From: Wuchereria bancrofti
Lineage: Eukaryota > Nematoda > Chromadorea > Rhabditida > Onchocercidae
NCBI GenBank assembly: GCA_005281725.1
Contig: SSBO01000012.1
Location: 18,611,881-18,675,880, forward strand
DNA: 64,000 nucleotides
Direction of reading: 5' to 3'
Below the pieces are notes generated by a model that was not told the origin of the DNA, searched no databases, and worked only from the letters and a program-made list of their open reading frames with translations. Made by a program: the position numbers and the translations under genes. Below, one piece after another: positions 1 to 11,433 of the stretch; within the stretch, counting starts at the first letter, position 1, and each line of letters opens with the position of its first letter.

Positions 1-64
1 TCAGCAGCAGTAAAGATAACTACCATATCACATAAACTATAAAATAATCTAGTCTTAGTATTAC

Positions 65-3000
65 CTATAACCAGGCTGTAGATGAAGATCTGCTGCTCTT
101 GGATGATAACGTAGATCCACTCGAGCACCATTTTCGCGAATGATATATTTTGCTCCTGGATACTGACTATCACCACGATTTACCAATTCTTGTAATCTAA
201 AAAGTTTATACAGCTTTGATTTCCAAAAAATATTGCCGACTTTAGTTTCTGATATGGGATTAACTAACTCTAAGACATTATACCAAACAGTGAATTAAAA
301 ATAAAAAAATAAGAACTAACTTATCGATATTGAAAGGTGTGACAATCTCTGGGAATGTCATACTTTGTGCAATAGTACGTGGCACACCAACTGTATCTAT
401 AGGTAGGTTTGGATCCGGTGTAATCACAGTGCGAGCTGAGAAATCCACTCGTTTACCCATCAAATTCCCTCTGATTCTGCCTTCTTTCCCTTTCAAGCGT
501 TGTTTGATTGACTTTAGTGGTCGACCTCCTTTTTGTGTAACCTAAATCACCATTTTCTTACATTTTCAGTTTCCTAACATAAAAACAAAAAAAAAAAACT
601 AAAGATATCAAAAATTAATCTATCATAACAACTTCTGCCACAATAAACTCGCAGTTAACACTAATTAGTAATGATCCGTATTCTCAAAAAATATACTGCA
701 ACCAACAGTAAGAAAACTATAAATAAGTGGAGTTGTTACCGCAGGAAGACCGGGAATGGAATTATCAATCAGTGTAGCCACGTGGTACTGCAAAAGTTTG
801 ACGTCTTCTGCAAGAACGTGCGCAGCCGCCCCATTTGCTTCATTTCTAAATTATAGTTATACTGTAATCACTAACATATAATTTGGACTTCCACTGACCA
901 GCCGTATGGCTTAGGCTTAGGATCATCACCTTAACATCAAGAAATTTTAAATGATAAAACTGATCAGCAGACAATTTTAACCGATAAATATAAATCTTGA
1001 TTCAACACTCCGCAATGAATTTCCTCCTTGCGCAATGAACTTCAGCTTTAATTTCCCACCAGAAATTTTAAACTAAATAAGAAAATGAAGCTTCATCTAA
1101 AATCAAGAAATACCGCTTCAATTGATTGTTAGTCTTCACGACGTCGGAAAGTTTATGTGTTAAGTCGTCCTGGTTACGCGCTGAACCAAACGTAACTACA
1201 GCAGGTCGGACAGCTAATGGGGGCACTGGAATCACTTGTGCAATCATCCAATCTGGACGAGCATATCGTGGATCCATACCTAAAATATATTTCAGAATAA
1301 ATATGGTCCCAACACTATACTAATATATATACTAAGTCAATACACGACGAATTATACATTTATTATGTCACTGTTTATTAAATATCAAGAGAGACTTTTT
1401 ATCGCTAAAATTCTTGTTTAAAAAAACACCAAGTATGAGAGAATCAGAGTCTGAAATGGACTTGAAAATCTCCAGCACTCGTTCTGCAGTTAAAACGATT
1501 TTTTTTTCCTGCAATATCATTTGTGTGAATTAAATTCTGATATAAAACGACAGAAACGAATTTTATTTTGCCCATTCAACCAAACTGTTTTTCTTAGGTC
1601 AAACAACTAACATCAGAAAAAGTTTCTATTTCGAAAAAAAAACCTGCGTATCTTCGTTGATGTGCTTCTTCCATTCTGCTATAATATCTATTCCAACTCG
1701 CTTGTACGAAGGTTGATATCTACCACAACCACCTGATTTGATTTCTTTCTCACTTTCTTCACCATCCTAAAAAAGGAATATGATGTAAAGAAAGTTGGAT
1801 TTTGATTACAAACTTTTTAATAATTTGCGAAACAAAGGGAAATCATTATTATACCATTTTATTTTTTTTTTTTTTTAACTTACATAAATGCGCTCATAAC
1901 CAAAATCTGTCAATAAGTACTCCACTAATACTAAGTAGTGAAACGATTGGGTAATCATAAGGTACCTGAAACCATCACTGGAGCTTTCAAATTTAGTGAT
2001 TTCACATTAAATTAATACTGTTCATCGACCAACCGTTATTTACCTTATTATTTGTCTGATTTTTTTTTTTAATTTAATAAAGGTTTAGAGGTTTACAATG
2101 AATTGGCTGGAAAGCTCTAAACCACTACTAAAATTTGGAATCCGCAGTGACGGTTTCAGCTGACATATGATTACCCAACAGACTCAATACAAAGTGCTGC
2201 AGGATTACCTACTAATATGTTTTGGAACACATTTACAAGCTGATATATATGCTAATATGCGCTGGTATAATAATGAAGTAGACATCTTTATTTTTCCATT
2301 TGCATTCACTACTCACTGAAATGTTATAACTGATAAAAAAAAAATACCTCTTCTCCAACAGCGTGCAGCTCGCTGCCACCTTCACAAACAATTTTCGATT
2401 TGCATATTTCATAAATAACGGCCAGCCTACGGCGTGCATTTCCAGCAGTTTTTCTGAGCAATTCTTTCACTCGAGGACTATCTTTATCTACCATTAATCG
2501 GCTGCAGTAGAAACATACACAACGTAAAAGCTGCAAAACCAGAAATATATATAAATTGGATGAAATTATTATAAGTAACAAAAATACCTCTCCTCCAACA
2601 GCATGCAGCTCGTTGTCCCCTTCACAAACAGTTTCAGTAACAATGGTGCACTTCTAATACCAAAACAAAAAAATTGTCTCAAATAAAAGTACTATAAAGG
2701 AAAATGTTTATCTCTTCCTTCCAGTTCTTCACATGTATAGAAGAATTACATATAATATATTTTTCCATGTAAGAATTACAACATAACGTAGATAAACAGA
2801 ACTGATTACCTTCAGTGTTTTACTCAAAAATCCGATATGAAACACAGGTTTGACAAGTTCAATATGTGCAAAGTGTCCTGGACAATCAGCTAAGCTACCA
2901 GCGCAAGTCATGCAACGTCCTCTTCGATCGACTATGCCTTGTCGTGGATCCATCAGCCCACCTAACTTTGGTTTCCCATTTTCATAAATTTCGGAAAATT

Positions 3001-3247
3001 CAATTTCTCCAATTGACATCCGTTTCTGTATAACAAGCTGTACCGTACATGTTTGTGAAATATTTAAAATGCAAATGACTTCCAACCTTAATATTTCTAG
3101 TTTAGAAGTTGGCCTGAGCTAAATTAAAGACTTTCAAATTTCATACAAATAAAATTCACTAACGATTTCATCAGGACTAAGGATACCGAACTGCACCCTT
3201 TTCACAGTGCGTAAAGGTGCACGAAAATCAACACCGACAAGAGCCAT
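65..3247 (-). CDS. ama-1: RNA polymerase II largest subunit RPB1, 5' part (partial, continues beyond position 1)
   Basis: Largest, catalytic subunit of nuclear RNA polymerase II. Nine exons read right to left: 3247-3164, 3025-2810, 2530-2348, 1766-1644, 1508-1430, 1279-1114, 845-740, 541-321 and 196-65. All join in phase and give about 437 residues of a protein normally near 1,850. The start is [20 protein letters not shown]. Next comes the zinc-binding clamp head ([17 protein letters not shown], then CVCFYC), then [10 protein letters not shown] and [16 protein letters not shown]. Exon 8 holds [20 protein letters not shown] and ends in the conserved [15 protein letters not shown] block; exon 9 ends at LHLQPGYR. 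The start codon is the only ATG before the conserved N terminus. A TTTTTTAG acceptor lies about 58 bases upstream (3305), a likely trans-splice or 5' UTR splice site. The remaining exons, including the active-site NADFDGD and the CTD, lie outside the window. Identity is certain from sequence memory of the family. Confidence 0.97.
1946..2180. repeat. MITE-like element with imperfect inverted arms inside an ama-1 intron
   Basis: About 60 bases at 1946-2005 match the reverse complement of 2119-2180 at roughly three positions in four. The shared blocks are TTGGGTAATCATA, CTGAAACC(A/G)TCACTG and CAAATTT(T)AGTxGT. The arms surround some 110 bases of AT-rich DNA with no open frame. The arrangement is that of a short non-autonomous DNA transposon or foldback element lying in the intron between exons 3 and 4. 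A target-site duplication was not convincingly found. Confidence 0.55.
2588..2653 (-). other. Pseudo-exon: duplicated tail of ama-1 exon 3 lying in the preceding intron
   Basis: Positions 2581-2634 match 2341-2394 (the 3' end of exon 3 plus its splice donor) at roughly 48 of 54 bases. On the minus strand it reads [14 protein letters not shown] followed by GTATTT, against [14 protein letters not shown] in exon 3. Upstream a TATTAG acceptor would define a 66-base exon of phase 0, open in frame. If included it would add 22 residues between exon 2 and exon 3, within the clamp-head zinc region, so it is more likely a decaying duplication than a normal exon. Confidence 0.6.
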
Positions 3248-3304
3248 GGATATTGCTCTGTCCTCAATTAGCAACTGATAATGAACAGATTCTTTGCAAT
3301 TTAT

Positions 3305-6300
3305 CTAAAAAAGAAGTACATTTAGTAATCCTATGTGCTTGATATTCTGAAAGACACAAAGAGGTGTCACTCTGAAACTATCCAGGTAAAGTCGATCATG
3401 GAGAAATCAGAACCCTCTTCAGGTGTAAAATCGCGACTTAGCATCATTTTTTTCAAGCCAAAACAATTTCACCCTCTCCAGACTCTAGTTCCTACCATCT
3501 AGTTCCTACCAACAACAACCAACAGCAATTTAATTTCTTGAACTTAACAAAACCAGCAGAAGAGCTCTGCTACAATTTCTTACTGTGTAAGGTACGTTGT
3601 GCAAATGCATCGGTCGAGAGCTTGCAGTTATCTCGGGAGAGGATGGATGGTTAGCTTGCTTCGTTGTCAACTAAATTTTTGAGAAATCGGATTTTTATTT
3701 GTGTGTCATGTCATAATGCACTGTAGCTAATAATTTTCAGTAATAATTTACTCAGACACTCATATCTGATCACTGAAATATCACTTAAATATTATGGCGC
3801 TCTAGCAATAGTTGTAATGGAGGGATCAAAACGGATGCTTTTTAATGTTAAACGAATCTGTCATGGCGCATCAGTTTTACCAATCTTCTTCGATGAGATA
3901 AGTTAGGTCGGATTACCTTCCATAACATTTCACTAGTTCATTATAAACCGGAGGTAGATATTTACCTTCTCGTATCACTTTGCTTTTTACATCAATCAAC
4001 CGGAATGACTGGCACTGCTGTCAGTTGATGAGCTTACATTTGTTCCTCTATTTCAGTCAATTACAATATTTGTATAGCATTAACGTTCTTTACTTTTTCA
4101 TTCTTTGCTTTAAGTGAATTGATCTTTCAGTTTCTAATTTCTGATTTAGAGTCGAATTCTTTCAATAATCTCTGAACTTTAACTTCGAATCAATAGATCT
4201 GAAGTAAAAACAAAGAGCACTTTAAAATCTATCAATATAAACCAAAAATCAATAGGAATACCCCAGTATTTTGCTTATTACAGTGTTAACACTAACAGCA
4301 GTCGCTGCAACACTCTCTCTGAAATAATTGCATTCTGAACTAGATCCTACATTGACCATTAACCTTAGTGCGCAAGAAGGCCTACAGCCACCAGACTGCT
4401 TTAACTTATTTTTCACGGTTAAGATGTTGCAGAGAAAACTGTTATATCTTCAATAACTCCATTCTTCAATAGTCAGCAACAGCAATAGCATATCAATTTA
4501 TGAATTGGGCTAATCAGCAAAGGTCTGTGGAACACTAGAAAAACAATTCAGATTTGCTTGCAAGGATTTTATCATACAGTTTGATCTGCTTTGTTCACTT
4601 AAGTCAATTTGAAATAGTGAACGATAGCACTTGCATTTGTAAAATCTGTTACAATCCATGAAAGATACATGTATTATACCAGAAGTAGGTATAGCAACAA
4701 ATTTCAGGAACGGTATCATCCATTACAGTAGAAGTGCCTTATTTGGAAAGAACAGGTACCTGTTATGATAGTACCCCAAAAATGGATGTGGCGCATTCTG
4801 TCTTCATTATAATCTGTGTAATAATGATAGTGGTCAAATGTTCTACATATTCTCCTCTAATCGCGTACCATTTTGAGCATAGTTTAACGGTGTGAAGGAG
4901 TCAGCCGGTTCCTCCGATCGAATGTAGGTGTTGGTGGGACGTGGTGGGACGCAATGTCATAATGGCATGTCTCTTTCATACACATTTTGACGCTGTACGA
5001 TCGTCCCTTTTCCGCAACCCCAAACCGTTCCCTACTCCCCGCTTTATGTTCCCCCATCCTACGGATTCTCCATCTAGTACGTCGTCTTTCATATTTCATC
5101 TACAGTTCTCCATTCAGTTTATTGCAGTATTTTTGCACTTTATTTTGTTGCATTATTTTTGCACGCAGTTTTAGAACCAATAAAGTTCCAGGAAAGTAGT
5201 GTGCAATTTAATTTCTTGACGGCTAAACAGTTAGGTTTCCATGAAGTGGCAGTTGTGACTGAATTTCGTAGTAGTGTTATGTTCACTTTACCTCAGAATA
5301 ATCCGGGTGGCATTGTTAAAGTTTAACTCCCTCAAAGGTAATGGTGTATTCAATATTACTCATTTTTTCTTTAAGAAGGAACTGACATTGCAAAGTTTCA
5401 GAATAGTGTCAGAATCGACGATGTATCATAGATTCATTCCTCATAATATGATATCTGCTAAGAAAGTAAATACAATGAATTTTTACTGGACGCATATCGG
5501 ACACAATCAAGGAGCCTCCTCCTCATATTAGACGTTTGTCCAGCATCTACTTTCATCTTTCCTGTTGTTTGGCTCTCAGTGGATTAGAACATCTGCCATT
5601 CAAGTTCTTGGGAATTCGTGATATTTCGTGAGATGGTCTGATTTAGTTTTGTTTATTTAATAAAGAAATGGATGAACTAAGTAAAACTAAAATTAGCTGG
5701 AACAAATGACCATAATCCGAAGTTGTTCTCATTACTTTTCTTCTTTTGTTTTGTTCCAGTTAAAAATTTAATTATATAGAATTGCTTTAATTGAAAGAGG
5801 AAGGTTTCGAACTATAATGGAAGAACTAAGGAACTGCTTAATCATAAGACTTATTCTGCAGAAAATGATCATTTGCAGAAATACCGTTTGGGTGATCTTT
5901 TGCTACCATTTCTTGTATCATTTATTTGCCTCATTCTTTCATTTGCCACTTCAAAACTTTAATAAATTTTACAAGTTTAAGAACGCGCTTCGGTTTTCGG
6001 CGAATTCCTTCTATCGCTTGCATTTTCCTTTCAAATCCAATCATATATAATAAATTAGAAAGTCTTTTTTGGAAAACTTTGAGCTTGTTTCTTTTGTTGG
6101 GAAGAACTGAATTTCCCTTAAATTCTACTGTTTTTTCTTCCTAGATTGCCAGTTTCATTCCTCTTCCTTTTTAAACATACTCAACATGTTTTTTTTAAAC
6201 ATGTTTTTTCTAGCCAAAATTGTGTTAATTTTTTTAGGTGACGCAATACTCTACTGAATTTCACTGATTTCAGATTTAGTTCCTAATAACCAAATTTTTA

Positions 6301-6808
6301 GATTCCTAGCCTACAAACATCTATAAGTGAGTAAAGTTTTCATGTTCAATTCAAATGCTTAATTTAACTTGAAGCTATTACTTGAGATACTATAGCATAC
6401 AATTTGCCACTTTTCAATTTGGGATGAGGGAGTTTTAATCGACCGCTTTAAGAAATGATTCAGGAAATATTGTAAAGATCAAAAGGTAATAGTATTAGGG
6501 TAGTTGAATGTTTGAAAGGTGGGGTGAGGAAGGGAAAAGGTAGAATGAAGTTTAATTAGAAATGGTGTTCAAAAGTGCATATATTTGGAAAAAACAGGCC
6601 AGAACTTCGGGCACAATTCAAAAATAGGAGAGAAGATGGAAGAGACGAAAGATGGAATTGCAGGAAAGTAATGTAGTAATTATAACTAGTTTCATCTCCT
6701 CTAATTGTTTATTTATGATGAAATTGTCGGTGTTGCAACTTTTCACTATCTGCAACCGTCTATTGAATTATAATAATCAATGCAATGTTTTAAAGTGCCA
6801 GCGCATAA
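3305..6808. other. Intergenic region between ama-1 and the small gene
   Basis: No exon chain could be supported on either strand. The stretch serves as the upstream region of ama-1. A GC-richer island at about 4880-5100, with GGGACGTGGTGGGACG near 4936-4951, stands out from the AT-rich surroundings. It is open in more than one frame but has no splice-linked partner. The rest is low-complexity AT-rich DNA. Confidence 0.5.
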
Positions 6809-8297
6809 TTACTTCATTTCTTTAATTTGCTCAAATTCGGACCATACTGGAAAAATCTGTTGATGTGTTTTCTTCCGTTCTGAGATTGCGGCAAACTTGA
6901 ATAATTCTTCCGTAGTAACCTCATCTCTTTCCTAAAAAAGAAATTTTGGATTAAATTCGATCCATGCTGGCACACAGTTCTTTAAAATTAGATTTTTAAT
7001 ATCAAGCTGCTGAATTAATAAAATCATAATGAAATCGAAATCTAGTTGAGCTTAAATAAATAAATCGTAAATAGAAATCGTGGAAGAAGAAATAAAATTA
7101 GTATAAATGACAATGATTATTACAGAAGCACCAGTTTTTTCCCAAAATTAAGAAAAAAATCAGAAAATGGCCCTTATTTTCTTGGCTTATAAACTCTGTG
7201 GTATATCAACTTTCCTTAGTTAATCACAAACTGGATTAATTAAACTTTTTCACAACATTTGAACTTCAATTTAAGTCGTGGTATTCATAAGTGCTACTCG
7301 TTTTCAGTTAATTTTCCTCCAGTTTCTTGACAACACTTAATTTGATCATCAGTTTCAGTTTATTAGTGATTCTCATCCTAGAATATCAAATTATTCCAAT
7401 TATTATTTTTTCGGAGACTAGCTTTAACATAATTGTGCCGACACAAGCAGTCATCATTTTTAATTAATGTGAATGGCAAAGACTACAACAAAAGCACCAG
7501 TTTTTTTCCCTTAAATAAATAAATTATAAATAGAAATTGTGCAAGAAGAAATAAAATTAATATGAATGACAATGAACCATTTGGACTGATAAGATCAATG
7601 ATTCTATTATATTTGTGGCACATTCATCATTTACTACCAATTGATGTTTGTTCAATACTTAACGCCTAGTAATATAGCAAAGAATCTAATTTAAGGATTG
7701 TGTCCTAATTATAAACAGTTTATTCTTTTTCCTTATCAGTGCTTTTTCATGCAGTTTTGCAACTTTACAGTTAACTGATTACCTCTTCTGCCTTCTTCAT
7801 TGAGAAGAAACCTGAATGAACACTCTTTCCTTACATAATACAGTAATTCGGTTGTTAGCTAATTCTTCCTCCATTTATTTGAGTAAATATAGCGGATCGA
7901 TTGCAGGACACATGCTCCATTTCCGGTTATAATTTCCGTTGTTGTATGAGCTCATAGTGGACGATTCCTGCTCGGTATCGAACCCTGCACTAACGATATC
8001 ATTTGCCTTTAGTTTGATTTCTAGCTAATTAGTAGTGAGTCTTTCCATTACAAAGTCACAAAGTATCATTTTTTTCTAATTTACTGCTTTGTGGTGATAC
8101 TATTCAGAGGCTTTTTTGAACTAATAATTGAATTTTCGAACAATAATTGGCAGTGTTGAGAACTTTTTCATGTTCAATTCATCTTCTCGTTTTTATCAGT
8201 AATTGATGGATTGTTTAACAATGAAGGCAGAAATAGATTTTTGAGCAGCCTTGCAAAGGAATCTCTTACTTTGCTCTCCACCAGTAATATCATCCAT
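6809..8297 (-). CDS. Unrecognised 59-residue protein, three exons
   Basis: Exons 8297-8270, 7811-7783 and 6931-6809 join in phase (28, 29 and 123 bases). The protein begins MDDITGGEQSFFSMKKAEEE, continues with TTEELFKFAAISERKKTHQQ, and ends IFPVWSEFEQIKEMK and TAA. Splice sites are good: donors GTAAGA and GTAATC, acceptors CATTCAG and CTTTTTTAG. A TTATTTAAG acceptor about 35 bases upstream of the ATG could be a trans-splice site. An out-of-frame ATG lies 12 bases upstream. The protein is highly charged, mostly helical in appearance, with no signal peptide or membrane span, so a small soluble adaptor or complex subunit is likely. I do not recognise the family. The introns (458 and 851 bases) are long for such a small gene. 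Support is from reading phase and protein-like composition only. Confidence 0.6.
7050..7580 (+). repeat. Dispersed direct repeat of about 65-100 bases, two copies
   Basis: The block CTTAAATAAATAAAT...AGAAGAAATAAAATTA...TGACAATGA occurs at about 7050-7115 and again at 7511-7575. A second shared block, (A/C)A(G/A)AAGCACCAGTTTTTT, occurs at 7121 and 7486. The order of the two blocks is swapped between the copies. Both lie in the second intron of the small gene. Origin is unclear; it could be a relic of a mobile element or a local rearranged duplication. Confidence 0.5.
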
Positions 8298-10471
8298 TCT
8301 CGCAACATTTTCTCTTTATTCCCTTAAATAATACAGTCATTTACAAAAAAATCTTCTCTCCCTATTCTTTCCCAGTTCAGCTGATCATTGGCCATTTTTA
8401 TTTCATTGCTTTTATGCATGTTTATGTTTTGCGTATAAGTATATAGATCAGTACTGTGGTGGAGAGAAAAGACCGTACTAGCTGATGTATATGTTGGATA
8501 TAAAAATAAAATTTCTTTGCAGAACAGCAAGCGGAAAAAGAGGAAAGGCAGTGAAGATCTGTTCGAGTGCGGAGCTTACATTTCTATACATTCTTGCTTT
8601 TGCCTTTACTGTGACAAGTCTAAAAATTTTTTAAATTCCAACTAAAAGCATTCCTTCAGTTTCCTTAACCCTTGCATAACAAATTATATTATAAAGGCCT
8701 ATCATCATTTTCTCTGTAAGATCTTGTTGTAGTGTATTTGGAACTGTGCACGAGTCGTTAGATAGCAGGAGGACTTATTCTAGATGCTTTTCGAACTCCT
8801 AAAATTTTATTATCTTTTCGTTTCATTCTCTCCGTGATAGTCTTTTAACACCATCATTTTCTTGTTTAGAGAAAGATAACAAATTTCTCATTTATTTGCT
8901 TCTTTTTTTTGCTTTTCTTATATCCTTTAAATTCCTTTACTACATGAATAATTTATGAATTATGTAGCATGAATTCGTTGCTGTACTTTAACATCCTTTT
9001 TTAACTGTTACTTTTAGAGAATTGAATTTTTCTATTCCACAAAGCCTGTAGTGTAATCCGTGTAAAAGAAAAGTTACAACTGGATCAAAGTTACACTTGG
9101 AATTCATCGGATCAGAGACCCACAGGTGGAAAATTGATTTTAACGATCTGTGGATTATTTGTTGGATTGTACTCTCAAAGTACTTTGATTTACTTACAGC
9201 TGTTGTGCAAATCCAGATTTACAGATTTATATATATGCATAGAAATCTGAGAAGTGAGCTGCAGTTCGATGGTGTCGTAAGGAGTGTAAGGTTTCTTTGA
9301 TTTGACCTTTTAAATCATTGTAGTAACTAATAGAATTTCTTCATGAAAAAGAATCCTCTGAGATGAATTTTATCAGTTTTAAAGAATATTTTAAAAATCT
9401 TTAAACCTCATTGCACATACGTATCTAAAGTATACTTTTCTCGTTACGGAGTGTGGGTAATAAATAAAGATTATCAGGAATGCGCAGTTGTCAGGGTCAT
9501 ACATCATTTACGTAGCAATCAATATTCACATTATTGAATTAGTTTGCTGCAGTGCAAGTCTTCATCACTGTTCTTGTCTTTCCATTATAAAGATACTTAG
9601 AAGAAAAGTAAACGTTAAAAATAATGGATGTCTGCCTCAAATTTTGGAATGTTAATATTGTACGTTTGATTTTATGTACTTCTGAGAAAGTATTGATTTA
9701 AATGAAATTATATCATGTCATTGTGTATTTGTTTCTATGTGATGTGTACAAAATGTACGCCAATATTTCGTTATTTGTTCCTCATTTTGTACTTCTTGTT
9801 GGTTTCTTATGCTTAGCAAGATCTGTTCTACTTGATAAAATGATCCTAATGAAGATGGTTGTCAAAATCAAGAAGATCGTGTGTGATCTAAGTTGATAAT
9901 TAGAACTCTGCTGTTCTTGCGGGATCGCACTGAAGAAATCGTTGTTTGAAGTAAAAAGCTTTGGAAAATTGCTTTTGTAATTATCAAATGAACGACAGAA
10001 TCGTTCTGATTTCTTTATCGTCTTCATGACTAAGTTATTACGTCACAATCTTTCTAAGTGCTCTATAGGCTTCATCTTCTATTAGCAGATTATCGTTGAC
10101 AGCAGCTATTCGACAGGTTGCCATATGAAATGTTTAGTCAACTTTTTGTGCTGGCAATTACACCACCCGGCGGCGACTTTTGTTTTCCACATGCTAGCAA
10201 CACAAATGTACGTGTTCATCTTCATTATTCAACAATTTCTTCTCCCTTTGATTCTTTCTTTTTTCTTCCATTACTTCTCTTCCAGTTAAAACACACTTTT
10301 GAAAAGGGAAATATACTACAGCCTGCAAAAGACTTATTGTCTTATCTCTCCTACTACCTCTTTATTTTTTCCTGAAACTAAACATAAAGTTTGCTGTTCC
10401 TTGAATTCTTTTTTTTGTATAAAAAAAGTTTTGATTGGTCCCTAAAATTAAATTTTCTTAATCTCTCCCTG
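8298..10471. other. Intergenic region, no gene found
   Basis: Upstream sequence of both the small minus-strand gene and the PAK gene. Short open frames are present but none has family resemblance or linked splice sites. No RNA gene was recognised. Confidence 0.5.
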
Positions 10472-11430
10472 TATTTTTGGCTTGATTTTTTTCTCTCCAC
10501 ACTTGAACAGGCATGTTTGCAATTACTTCGATATGGGAAGGGCATGGAATGCCTTCTTTACCTCTTCACACTTCTATGACGTGATCGCATTCTTTCCACT
10601 TCTTTCTTCTGTCATATCATTGCAACGTCATGCACGCGCACATCATGCATACATGTCGTGTGCATACTCTATAGGATGGCAGAGAATGCCTTCATGCGTG
10701 CATGCACGTCAATGCTTGTTACGATTTTGCCGTAAATGAGATAATGTCTGCGTGTGTATGTATGCATTACTCAGAGGCTTTTTATATAGTCTTTCATTAA
10801 TACATGTTTGCGTTTCCGTCTATATACTTGAGTTGTTGAAGAGTAAGGAAGAAATTATGTGCAGCCTGTGAATATGTTTATCTATTTTCAATTACAACTG
10901 CTCTTTTTTGGTTAGAATGGAAAGCGTTGGCGAGTTGTTCTCTAAACCTACAACCTTCTGTGAACTGTTGTGAAAGTTTCACGCTTATGGAGAGGAGACA
11001 TATGGTTATGGAATGTTATTGTTATTGCTCACGCGATGTTCATTTACGTTAATATTCTGATGTGCTCATTCCACTTCGTCCCTTAAGCATGGCTTGGTAG
11101 AGACTAGCTAGGTTGATTCTTACATGGTTGATTTGTGGCGTGCCACGTCATTTCTATCCTCATAATTTCATAATTTCAGGTTACGTAAATAGAGAAGTAG
11201 TGTGGCTTTTCGAAATTCTCCTCTGGACTTTGCCCGTGAGGTGTCTCACACTATTCATTTCGTTCAGGAATTTGATGCAAATGTTTCCTGAGCCGCTGTA
11301 TCATTTACCTTGACTGTGACTCATTCTGTTTCTACAAGCATTTTTGCTGATACTGTTTTTATTTTATTAAACGTAACACGTGAGCATATTACTGAGCATA
11401 CGTGTCCCTCCCTCTAAGTTCGATTTGCAG
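10472..11430 (+). promoter_or_regulatory. PAK upstream region, copy A, with CATGCA-rich cluster and probable trans-splice acceptor
   Basis: The region carries a cluster of alternating purine-pyrimidine GCATG/CATGCA motifs at 10629-10716. It ends in TTCGATTTGCAG at 11419-11430, three bases before the PAK start codon. An acceptor this close to the ATG is typical of spliced-leader addition in nematodes, though a 5' UTR intron would look the same. The same layout recurs in copy B (acceptor ending at 15058). Confidence 0.5.
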
Positions 11431-11433
11431 ATA

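Noticed and set aside
7960..8010. tRNA-like T-loop (GGGTTCGATACC on the minus strand)
   Set aside because: The flanking bases do not form a T stem, acceptor stem or anticodon arm, so no cloverleaf can be drawn.
10482..10739. 85-codon frame present identically at 14113-14370 as a conserved gene
   Set aside because: Perfect identity reflects the duplicated contig, not protein conservation; the frame covers the CATGCA cluster and has no splice or family support.
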